From Candidatus Woesearchaeota archaeon CG10_big_fil_rev_8_21_14_0_10_32_24 (GTDB lineage Archaea; Nanobdellota; Nanobdellia; Woesearchaeales; GW2011-AR9): a DNA stretch of 5,619 bases. The DNA lies in the NCBI GenBank assembly GCA_002763025.1, contig PCYG01000048.1, positions 1 to 5,619 of the forward strand, in the 5' to 3' direction. Positions 1 through 5,617 of this stretch are shown here, in pieces. The notes beneath the pieces are model-generated. The model ran no database searches and was not told where the DNA came from. It saw only the letters and a program-made list of their open reading frames with translations. Numbering within the stretch: the stretch's first letter is position 1; each line of letters opens with the position of its first letter. A program made the position numbers and the translations under genes.

Positions 1-1
1 A

Positions 2-715
2 ATACCTTCAGATCATTTGTTTGCATTGTGTGTAGATGAAGGTATTGAAAATTATAGACAGCATACAATTGTAGATTTACAAAAATTTTGTAAAGAACAT
101 GAAGTCCCATTAAAAGTTGTAACTTCAAAGGATGAATTTGGTATGCCGTTAGATGAGGCATATCCCAAAATTAATAACGATTCAAAAAAGAAACCATGTA
201 ATGTGTGTGGTGTTTTTAGAAGATATCTTCTCAACAAATATGCAAGGCAAGAAGGTGCAACAAAAGTAGTTACAGGCCATAATTTAGATGATGAAGCGCA
301 GGCAATTGTGATGAATTTGTTTAAGGCAAACACGACATTAGCAGGAAGATTAGGACCTATTTCTGGAATTCATGAGCAAGAAGGTTTTGTACAACGGGTG
401 AAACCATTATATCAATGCAGTGAAAAGGAAGTACGATTATATACAATATTGAAAGGTTTCACAATAGATTACACGGAATGCCCCTATTCCCAATTAGGGT
501 TTAGACATAAAGTACAAGAGATGTTGAATAATTTTGAAAAGGAATTTCGTGGCACAAAACAAGGTATTATTAAATCATATTTGTCGATGCTTCCTATGTT
601 AAAGGAACAAGATCAACAAACGCATGAACACATAAAATCATGTGAAACTTGTAAGGAACCTTCAAATAAAACAATCTGTAATGCGTGTGAAATGAAAGAG
701 GTACTTGCACAATGA
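2..715 (+). CDS. ncsA: tRNA 2-thiolation enzyme, NcsA/Ncs6/TtuA family (5'-truncated by window edge)
   Basis: Partial PP-loop ATPase that adenylates a tRNA uridine C2 and replaces the oxygen with sulfur, giving 2-thiouridine (at wobble U34 for Ncs6/NcsA, at position 54 for TtuA). The reading frame is open to the left edge (I-P-S-D-H precede the TTG at 17), so that TTG is an internal Leu, not a start. About 80-90 N-terminal residues are missing, including the expected N-terminal zinc finger and the SGGKDS loop. Counting from the codon at 17, the visible family signatures are: the DEGIENYR block (7-14); CNVCGVFRRYLLN with Cys61/Cys64; TGHNLDDEAQ (86-95); and ECPYS with Cys155. Cys61, Cys64 and Cys155 match the three cysteines that hold the Fe-S cluster in TtuA. 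A C-terminal zinc finger follows (CETC at 209-212, CNAC at 221-224). The stop overlaps the next gene's start as ATGA. The adjacent E1 gene fits the archaeal SAMP-dependent thiolation pathway. Family is secure; U34 versus U54 specificity cannot be settled from this fragment. Confidence 0.92.
   Translation: MPSDHLFALCVDEGIENYRQHTIVDLQKFCKEHEVPLKVVTSKDEFGMPLDEAYPKINNDSKKKPCNVCGVFRRYLLNKYARQEGATKVVTGHNLDDEAQAIVMNLFKANTTLAGRLGPISGIHEQEGFVQRVKPLYQCSEKEVRLYTILKGFTIDYTECPYSQLGFRHKVQEMLNNFEKEFRGTKQGIIKSYLSMLPMLKEQDQQTHEHIKSCETCKEPSNKTICNACEMKEVLAQ
698..702 (+). promoter_or_regulatory. Shine-Dalgarno site for the E1 gene
   Basis: GAGGT lies 9 nt before the ATG at 712 and matches the core of the archaeal GGAGGTGA ribosome-binding consensus. 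It sits inside the 3' end of the thiolase gene. Together with the ATGA stop/start overlap it supports translational coupling and the choice of 712 as start. Confidence 0.6.
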
Positions 716-1650
716 GATATGAAAGACAAGAATTATTGATTGGACAAGAAGGTCAACAAAAGTTACAACAATCAGCTGTCGCAATCATTGGTATTGGAGC
801 TCTTGGTACAGTTGCTACAGAATTACTTGCACGATCCGGTATTGGAACATTAATTTTAATTGATAGGGATGTGATTGAATTATCCAACCTTCAGCGACAA
901 ACCTTATTTGATGAAGCGGATGTAGGAAGAAGTAAAGCTGTTGTGGCAAAAGAAAAAATTGCACAAATTAATTTAGATGTTAAAGTTAAAACACATGCAA
1001 TCCACCTTAATAGTGAAAATATTTCTGTAATCAAAGAAGCTAACATTATCTTAGATTGTACTGATAACATGAACACACGATTCCTCATAAATGATTTTTG
1101 TAGAAAAAATAAAATCATATGGATTTATGGGGCTGCAATTAAAACATATGGTTATGCTATGCCAATCTTTCCAGAAGGACCTTGTTTGCAATGTTTCACA
1201 GAAAATGCGAGTTTAGAAACTTGTGACACTGTAGGTGTTATTAATATGGCCACAACATCTATTGCAGCATTACAATCTTCTCTTGCAGTTAAAATCTTAT
1301 TACAAGAAAAAGTTGAACCGTCGTTATATCATTATGATGTATGGAACCAAGAATTCAAAAAATTGTATATAAAACAAAAAGAGAAATGTCCCACTTGTAA
1401 TAAAATGTATGTATTCTTAGATCAAAAGGAAAATGATGAAATCAAAACTGTAAAATTCTGTGGTTCAGGGAGATACCACGTTTCTGGTAACATTAATTTT
1501 GAAGAAGTAAAAACAAGAATTAAAGGAACATGTGATGGGGAAACCATTCAAACAGATAAATTTCTTTTATTCAAAGATGGACGTGCTTTAATTAAAGCGA
1601 ATTCTGAAGAAGAAGCAATTTCTATTTACAGTAGGTATATTGGGAACTAA
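712..1650 (+). CDS. ubaA: E1-like SAMP-activating adenylyltransferase (UbaA/MoeB/ThiF family)
   Basis: A 312-residue E1-like enzyme expected to adenylate the C-terminal Gly-Gly of a small ubiquitin-like sulfur carrier (SAMP/ThiS/MoaD type) for tRNA thiolation, molybdopterin synthesis or protein conjugation. Visible features in order: ERQ near the N-terminus (4-6); the Rossmann nucleotide loop GIGALG (27-32); acidic residues after strand 2 (Asp51, Asp53); the NLQRQ arginine finger (Arg62); GRSKA with Lys75; DCTDN with the Mg-binding Asp118; the CLQC/CPTC zinc site (Cys158, Cys161, Cys226, Cys229); and the ETCDTVGV segment carrying the probable catalytic Cys171. Residues from about 246 form the short extra C-terminal domain seen in many archaeal and Firmicutes ThiF-like proteins (FCGSGRYHV, then FKDGRALIKA and a YSRYIGN end). 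There is no rhodanese domain, as in haloarchaeal UbaA. The start is set by a good Shine-Dalgarno site and the ATGA overlap. Operon position beside the thiolase favours a role in 2-thiouridine synthesis. No carrier gene is in the window. Confidence 0.9.
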   Translation: MRYERQELLIGQEGQQKLQQSAVAIIGIGALGTVATELLARSGIGTLILIDRDVIELSNLQRQTLFDEADVGRSKAVVAKEKIAQINLDVKVKTHAIHLNSENISVIKEANIILDCTDNMNTRFLINDFCRKNKIIWIYGAAIKTYGYAMPIFPEGPCLQCFTENASLETCDTVGVINMATTSIAALQSSLAVKILLQEKVEPSLYHYDVWNQEFKKLYIKQKEKCPTCNKMYVFLDQKENDEIKTVKFCGSGRYHVSGNINFEEVKTRIKGTCDGETIQTDKFLLFKDGRALIKANSEEEAISIYSRYIGN

Positions 1651-1651
1651 A

Positions 1652-4045
1652 ATGGATTCATCTAAAAACCCTACAAAGGATAATAATGAATTAACAAAAA
1701 ATACAAAAAATACAAAAATAGTTTTAATGTCACCTGCGGGATCAATTGAAGCTTTACATGCTGCGATTAACAATGGTGCTGATGCAGTTTACCTCGGTGT
1801 CAAAAATTTTAATGCAAGAAGAAAGAATATGGGTAACTTCACGTTTGAAAATTTACCAGAAACTATTAAATTAGCACATTTCCATAATGTTGAAGTTTTT
1901 GTAACCTTAAACACATTAATTAAAAATAATGAATTGGATTTATGGTTTGATACCTTAGATAAAGTATATCGTGCAGGTGCAGATGCAGTGATTATACAAG
2001 ATTTATTTTTATTACCTTATATTAAAAAAAATTATCCTAATCTTAAAATTCATATTTCTACACAAGCAAGTATTATGAATTATGCGGGTTTAAAAAACTG
2101 GGAAAACTATGCAAACCGAGTAGTATTGTCTAGAGAATTGGATTATGAAGAAATTACGGAAATTGCACAAAAATCAAAAATTCCTTTAGAAGTTTTTTGT
2201 CATGGCCATTTATGTATTTCATATTCTGGGCAATGTCTTATTTCTTCTTTGATTGGAAAACGATCAGGTAATAGAGGGTTATGTGCTTCAAGTTGTAGAA
2301 AAGAATACAACCGTAATGGTTATTTGTTGAGCCCAAAGGATCTTGCACTTCTTAATAAAATCCCACAAATGATTGAATCGGGAATTCACACAATTAAAAT
2401 TGAAGGACGGATGAAATCTCCCGAATATGTAGGAACGGTGACTAAATATTATAGAAAGGCAATAGATAATTATTATGTCAATAAATGGCAAAATTTCACG
2501 CATGAAGATTTCAATCAAATAAGAATGAGTTTTAATCGTGATTTTACCACTGGATTCTTTGATAAAAATAATTATAAAAATGTGTTAAGTCCAGAATTGC
2601 CAACACATAGAGGTATTTTTATTGGTAAAATCAAAAATAAAACATTGAAATTGGAATATGAATTATATGTTCATGATGGTATTGGATTTTGGGATCACCA
2701 GAAGAAAGAAATGAAAGGTATATTCGTTCCTAAAATCATTGAAAATAAAACAGAAATAAATTATGCCAAGGAAGGATCTGAAGTATACATTCCTTTAAAA
2801 AATTTTAAGGACGGTGCAAGCGTATATTTGACATCAAAAAGCAATGGAAAATCTTTCATTGGTGAACTCAAAAAATATAATTTGATTTTAGAAATTATAA
2901 CTTGTGAATTTAGAAAACCGCTTGTATTGAAAGGAATACATAACGACGTTGAAAAAACATTAATTAGTTTGTCAGAAATTCAAGAAGCAAAAAATGCTGC
3001 GCTTTCAAAAGAAGATATAGAAGAAAAGTTGAATAAAAACGATTTTTTTAATGTCAAATTAAGTGGGAATTTAGAACAAAACCTCTTTTTACCTTCATCA
3101 AGCCTTACTGATTTAAAAAACCAATTGAATAATATTTTCTTACCTGAAATACACTTGCAAAAAAGTGAACCTCTTAAAACCCATCATTTATTAAAAAATG
3201 AAATGAAAATTGAAAATAATAATGATAATAATGACGGCAAGATTAACAATCACAAGACATACACAAAAACACAAAATCAATTATGTGTAAGAGTGGATAG
3301 CGTGGAATTAGTAAAAAAGGTGGCACCTTTTAGTAATATAATATATTTTGATTTGTTAGATCCAAAATTTAATGAAGCTAAAACAATTGCAAAAAACATT
3401 AATCCTTTAATTAAATTCTTTGCATATACTCAGTTAGTATTAAGTGATTTAGATATTGAAAACATAATTAAATTATTGAAAAAAGAAAAACCAGAGGGTA
3501 TCATGATTAGTAATCATGGATTATTGCGTGTTGAACAAGAAATTGATTTTCCTCTTGAAAAACATGGATATTACACCTTAAATGTATTTAACGATTTAGG
3601 TGTGACATTCTTAGGGAAAGAACAAATCACACCCATTATATCTTTAGAGTTAACAAGTGAGGAACTCTTCAAATTTAAAAATAAAGAGTTTATGGTGTAT
3701 GTACATGGACGTCCGATTGTGATGAGTTTTAAAGGTGTGAGAGAAGAAAAACAACTAACAGATGAATTAGATATTACATTTCCCCTTGTAATTACTCCTC
3801 AAAAAAACACAGAAATGTTGTATTCACGAAAAATTGCATTACTTGACAAAATAAAATCCTATTTATCTAATAATATTGGAAACTTTTACCTTGAATTCTT
3901 TGAAAGAGATTATAAAAACTCCTTTGATTATGTTACCACAGAAATTGAAGTATACAAAAAAGTGTTGGAAAAGAAAGATATAGGAGATATTTCTCTTTTG
4001 AAGAGAGGCACAACCATTGGAAATTTTGTAAAAGGAGTAATGTAA
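1652..4045 (+). CDS. Peptidase U32 family protein, two-barrel RlhA/TrhP-like (putative RNA hydroxylase)
   Basis: A 797-residue U32-family protein. Characterised relatives RlhA and TrhP make 5-hydroxycytidine in 23S rRNA and 5-hydroxyuridine at tRNA U34; the old peptidase label is probably misleading. A polar tail (about 1-22) precedes the first barrel, which opens with LMSPAGSIEALHAAINNGAD and continues through a STQAS segment. The family signature is EVFCHGHLCISYSGQC, then RSGNRGLCASSCR, giving five clustered cysteines (183, 188, 195, 211, 215) as candidate Fe-S ligands. SPKDL and IKIEGRMKSPEYV blocks follow. The middle (about 315-480) fits the DUF3656-like insert. An Asn-rich linker (about 516-544) leads to a second barrel-like half with RVDSVE, SLELTSEEL, VYVHGRPIVM and a TTIGNFVKGVM end. 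That half has only Cys545, before its HGRP block. ATG 1652 lies 1 nt after the E1 stop; an in-frame TTG at 1640 and an ATG at 1727 are poorer choices, the latter cutting the first strand. Substrate is unknown; the thiolation neighbours suggest tRNA. Confidence 0.85.
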   Translation: MDSSKNPTKDNNELTKNTKNTKIVLMSPAGSIEALHAAINNGADAVYLGVKNFNARRKNMGNFTFENLPETIKLAHFHNVEVFVTLNTLIKNNELDLWFDTLDKVYRAGADAVIIQDLFLLPYIKKNYPNLKIHISTQASIMNYAGLKNWENYANRVVLSRELDYEEITEIAQKSKIPLEVFCHGHLCISYSGQCLISSLIGKRSGNRGLCASSCRKEYNRNGYLLSPKDLALLNKIPQMIESGIHTIKIEGRMKSPEYVGTVTKYYRKAIDNYYVNKWQNFTHEDFNQIRMSFNRDFTTGFFDKNNYKNVLSPELPTHRGIFIGKIKNKTLKLEYELYVHDGIGFWDHQKKEMKGIFVPKIIENKTEINYAKEGSEVYIPLKNFKDGASVYLTSKSNGKSFIGELKKYNLILEIITCEFRKPLVLKGIHNDVEKTLISLSEIQEAKNAALSKEDIEEKLNKNDFFNVKLSGNLEQNLFLPSSSLTDLKNQLNNIFLPEIHLQKSEPLKTHHLLKNEMKIENNNDNNDGKINNHKTYTKTQNQLCVRVDSVELVKKVAPFSNIIYFDLLDPKFNEAKTIAKNINPLIKFFAYTQLVLSDLDIENIIKLLKKEKPEGIMISNHGLLRVEQEIDFPLEKHGYYTLNVFNDLGVTFLGKEQITPIISLELTSEELFKFKNKEFMVYVHGRPIVMSFKGVREEKQLTDELDITFPLVITPQKNTEMLYSRKIALLDKIKSYLSNNIGNFYLEFFERDYKNSFDYVTTEIEVYKKVLEKKDIGDISLLKRGTTIGNFVKGVM
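1694..1719 (+). repeat. 9-bp tandem repeat (ACAAAAAAT, nearly 3 copies)
   Basis: Two exact copies of ACAAAAAAT followed by an eight-base third copy (ACAAAAAT). The repeat lies in frame and encodes Thr-Lys-Asn, Thr-Lys-Asn, Thr-Lys in the polar N-terminal tail of the U32 protein. Copy-number change would lengthen or shorten the tail by three residues without shifting the frame. Confidence 0.8.
3197..3283 (+). repeat. Low-complexity Asn/Lys-rich linker with AAT-type triplet repeat
   Basis: This stretch of the U32 gene encodes a segment dominated by Asn, Asp, Lys and Thr, with an AAT/GAT/GAC triplet run at 3215-3235 encoding N-N-N-D-N-N-D. It separates the DUF3656-like middle from the second barrel-like half, and is most simply a flexible interdomain linker grown by triplet slippage in an AT-rich genome. 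Confidence 0.7.
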
Positions 4046-4882
4046 TTATGTGTGACCATAATTAATTAATAAATTTTTTATGCTAGTGTTGTCAAATGCA
4101 ATTAAAGGTCTCAATACAAGTAATTTAGTATCATAATCTTTCAAGCTTTCAAAATTTTGCCAACTTACTAGTACATCAATGTGTATATCCTGAGTAAACT
4201 CTTCCAATTCTTTAAAATCATTTACAATGATTAAATTTAATTCTTGCGGACTGTATTTTTGTAATATAGAAATATCCTGAGAACCATCTTTTTTAAACGC
4301 GATGGGAAATAGAGCTACACCTCGTTTCATAAACATCAATCCGGCTAATAGACTTGCTTCATTTTCAACCAAAAGAAGCACATTTCCTTCTACACCCGTT
4401 GGCAATCCTCCAAAACAGCTTACATTATCAAGAAAAATATATGCTGCATCCTGATTTATTTCAATATTAATAAGATAATCTGGATTCTCAAAATCAAAGA
4501 TTAAATTAGTATTTTCTTCAACATGCCCACCAACAAGAATATTGAAATCCATAGAACCAATAGGAAATGTCTTATCAGACCGTTTTGTCGCGATTTTAAA
4601 CGTTCCTTTGAGATCTTTGACAAATTCTATAACGTTCTCTTTGATGGCTTCTTGGTCCTTATCAACCCTTAAAGCTAAAGAATAAGATGTTAATCCGAAA
4701 ACACGCTTCAAATCCACATGATTTTCAATATATTCACACACAAATCTTGAACGAAGTCTCACAACACCCTTTACTCCAACAATTTTTTTAATATTTTGGG
4801 CTAATTTTTTTTCAAAGAAATTTTTATTCTTTCCTTTCAAAAAAATCTCTCCGTATCGTAATAAAATATGTGAATAATCCAT
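4046..4882 (-). CDS. ThiI-like THUMP protein with degenerate PP-loop domain (probable non-catalytic)
   Basis: A 278-residue homologue of ThiI, the enzyme that makes 4-thiouridine at tRNA position 8. The N-terminal half is well kept: LLRYGEIFLKGKN (7-19), NFFEKKLAQNI (21-31), and THUMP-type FKIATKRSDKTFP (95-107) ending in FGGLPTG (157-163). This half binds the tRNA 3' end and acceptor region in ThiI. The catalytic half is degraded. Where ThiI has SGGxDSPVA directly before the MKRG helix, this protein has VENEASLLA (172-180) before GLMFMKRGV. Only Ser177 and Ala180 of the loop remain. The middle of the domain is shortened, the TGExLGQVASQT region is unrecognisable, and the chain ends soon after LRPLIAFD (257-264). 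The only cysteines are Cys49 and Cys156, so the catalytic or cluster cysteines of the PP-loop domain are absent. The frame is clean, arguing against a fresh pseudogene. The start matches the ThiI N-terminus and has a suitably placed TATA box. Likely role: tRNA-binding protein or adaptor; the function is inferred. Confidence 0.82.
   Translation of the reverse strand: MDYSHILLRYGEIFLKGKNKNFFEKKLAQNIKKIVGVKGVVRLRSRFVCEYIENHVDLKRVFGLTSYSLALRVDKDQEAIKENVIEFVKDLKGTFKIATKRSDKTFPIGSMDFNILVGGHVEENTNLIFDFENPDYLINIEINQDAAYIFLDNVSCFGGLPTGVEGNVLLLVENEASLLAGLMFMKRGVALFPIAFKKDGSQDISILQKYSPQELNLIIVNDFKELEEFTQDIHIDVLVSWQNFESLKDYDTKLLVLRPLIAFDNTSIKNLLINYGHT
4074..4079 (+). terminator. Possible oligo-T terminator of the thiolation/U32 operon
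   Basis: A run of six T on the + strand begins 28 nt after the U32 stop. It is the first oligo-T tract downstream and would lie inside the antisense 3' end of the ThiI-like gene, because the two stop codons abut. Archaeal RNA polymerase can terminate at T-runs without a hairpin. One short run is weak evidence. Confidence 0.25.
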
Positions 4883-4903
4883 TATATTTACTACAGAATT
4901 ACC

Positions 4904-4911
4904 TATTTAAA
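4904..4911 (-). promoter_or_regulatory. TATA box of the ThiI-like gene (likely leaderless transcript)
   Basis: Read on the minus strand this is TTTAAATA, inside a longer TTTTTTAAATA run. Its first T lies 29 bases from the A of the ATG at 4882. That is close to the usual archaeal TATA-to-start distance, so transcription would begin at or within a few bases of the start codon. No Shine-Dalgarno sequence is visible before the ATG, which also fits a leaderless mRNA. Confidence 0.5.
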
Positions 4912-4948
4912 AAACTTCTGCTCAAATAGGAGAGAAGCATATACTTAA

Positions 4949-4956
4949 TATATAAA
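4949..4956 (+). promoter_or_regulatory. Distal TATA-like box upstream of TBP (element 1)
   Basis: TATATAAA followed by GG is the first of three similar elements before the TBP gene. If used it would start transcription near 4980 and give a leader of roughly 60 nt. The bases just upstream are not a clear BRE, so it may be only an AT-rich resemblance. Confidence 0.3.
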
Positions 4957-4971
4957 GGTAAAATTAATTCA

Positions 4972-4979
4972 TTTATAAA
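4972..4979 (+). promoter_or_regulatory. Middle TATA-like box upstream of TBP (element 2)
   Basis: TTTATAAA followed by GG, identical over 11 bases (ATTTATAAAGG) to the proximal element. If used, the start would be near 5004 with a leader of about 35 nt, which would then contain the GGGGG run at 5026-5030. It overlaps the left arm of a perfect inverted repeat. Confidence 0.35.
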
Positions 4980-4992
4980 GGGAATCTTTATA
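4974..4992. repeat. Inverted repeat TATAAAG-N5-CTTTATA
   Basis: Two perfect 7-bp arms (4974-4980 and 4986-4992) surround the spacer GGAAT. The left arm is part of TATA-like element 2; the right arm runs into TTTATATA (4987-4994), which on the minus strand reads TATATAAA. The symmetry could be an operator-like site or simply two TATA-like boxes facing opposite ways. Confidence 0.55.
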
Positions 4993-5005
4993 TACTCCTC
5001 ACCTA

Positions 5006-5013
5006 TTTATAAA
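5006..5013 (+). promoter_or_regulatory. Proximal TATA box of the TBP gene (element 3)
   Basis: TTTATAAA followed by GG. Its first T is 33 bases before the A of the ATG at 5039, so initiation would fall at or one or two bases before the start codon (leaderless or nearly so). This is the best-placed of the three elements. The preceding bases (CACCTA) are not the purine-rich BRE expected of a strong archaeal promoter. Confidence 0.5.
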
Positions 5014-5038
5014 GGATAGATAACAGGGGGTTATTATT

Positions 5039-5596
5039 ATGGCAAAAAAAGTTGGAAAAAAAAGCATTGAAATTGTTAATATTGTAGTCTCAACGGCTCT
5101 TGAAAAAGACATTCCTTTAGAAAAAATGGCAGCAACTCTGCCCAATACAGAATACAACCCTGAACAATTTCCTGGATTAGTATTACGTATCAAAGACCCA
5201 AAAACATCTGCATTAATCTTCTCAAGTGGAAAAGTAGTATGTACAGGTGCACGAACTCTGGATGCAGTCGATAAAAGTATTCTTCAAATCATTAAAAGTT
5301 TGAAAAAAATGAATATTAATGTTACAATCAAACCTATAATCACAGTTCAAAATATTGTAGCATCAGGAAGTATCGGTATGGATTTGAATTTAAATGTCCT
5401 TGGTGTTAAATTACCAAACACAGAATACGAACCAGAACAGTTTCCCGGTTTAGTTCATAAATTAAAAGGTACAAATGCGACATTTTTGTTGTTTAGTAAT
5501 GGAAAAATTGTATGTACAGGAACGAAAACAGAACAAGCGGTCCATGAAGCAACCGATAAGTTGATTGAAAACTTAGAAAAAATTATGAATAAGTAA
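5039..5596 (+). CDS. tbp: TATA-binding protein (TBP), archaeal transcription initiation factor
   Basis: A 185-residue general transcription factor that binds and bends TATA boxes and recruits TFB and RNA polymerase. It is the usual archaeal TBP length and has the two-repeat saddle. Repeat 1 runs from IVNIVVST (12-19) through LPNTEYNPEQFPGLV (34-48) to LIFSSGKVVCTGAR (59-72). Repeat 2 runs from VQNIVASG (103-110) through LPNTEYEPEQFPGLV (125-139) to LLFSNGKIVCTGTK (150-163). The four DNA-kinking phenylalanines are Phe44, Phe61, Phe135 and Phe152, and the central asparagines are Asn14 and Asn105. All are present, so the protein should be functional. The chain begins with a short basic segment (AKKVGKK) and ends in EKIMNK, without the acidic tail of many euryarchaeal TBPs. 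The start is the first ATG after the promoter region. It is transcribed divergently from the ThiI-like gene and followed at once by an oligo-T terminator, so it is probably a single-gene unit. Confidence 0.97.
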   Translation: MAKKVGKKSIEIVNIVVSTALEKDIPLEKMAATLPNTEYNPEQFPGLVLRIKDPKTSALIFSSGKVVCTGARTLDAVDKSILQIIKSLKKMNINVTIKPIITVQNIVASGSIGMDLNLNVLGVKLPNTEYEPEQFPGLVHKLKGTNATFLLFSNGKIVCTGTKTEQAVHEATDKLIENLEKIMNK

Positions 5597-5597
5597 A

Positions 5598-5617
5598 TTT
5601 TAGTTTTTTGTTTTTTA
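5598..5617 (+). terminator. Oligo-T transcription terminator after TBP
   Basis: Directly after the TBP stop come three T-runs (T4, T6 and T6) separated only by AG and G, with no evident hairpin. Consecutive T-tracts on the non-template strand are the standard intrinsic terminator of archaeal RNA polymerase. The window ends here, so the element may continue. Confidence 0.75.

Noticed and set aside
17..19. TTG as the start codon of the first gene
   Set aside because: The frame stays open to the window edge and the upstream residues are plausible for the family. The family needs an N-terminal zinc finger and SGGKDS loop that must lie further left.
52..333. Minus-strand open frame of 93 codons inside the thiolase gene
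   Set aside because: It lies antisense to a conserved coding region and its product resembles no family I know. It is explained by the codon use of the real gene.
891..1118. Minus-strand open frame inside the E1 gene
   Set aside because: Antisense shadow of a gene with clear E1 motifs; no recognisable product.
1640..1651. TTG at 1640 as the start of the U32 gene
   Set aside because: An ATG four codons downstream, 1 nt after the preceding stop, is the better start. The extra four residues match nothing in the family.
1588..1773. Minus-strand open frame across the E1/U32 junction
   Set aside because: Its hydrophobic product comes from reading the Lys/Asn-rich repeat region in reverse. It has no promoter or ribosome-binding site.
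2288..2518. Minus-strand open frame inside the U32 gene
   Set aside because: Antisense to the conserved SPKDL/IKIEGRMKSPEY region; no recognisable product.
4899..4940. 13-codon open frame upstream of the ThiI-like gene as a leader peptide
   Set aside because: It lies upstream of or across the probable TATA box, so it would not be in a leaderless mRNA. It has no Shine-Dalgarno site, and its length is expected by chance.
5026..5030. GGGGG as the TBP ribosome-binding site
   Set aside because: It is a poor match to GGAGGTGA and would lie upstream of the transcript if the proximal TATA box is used. It would matter only for a start from the middle or distal box.
4883..5038. tRNA, small RNA or CRISPR element in the intergenic region
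   Set aside because: No cloverleaf, no box C/D or H/ACA pattern and no repeat-spacer array is visible. The short inverted repeats are AT-rich and fit promoter elements better.
4999..5193. Minus-strand open frame overlapping the TBP start
   Set aside because: Antisense to the conserved first TBP repeat and without family resemblance.
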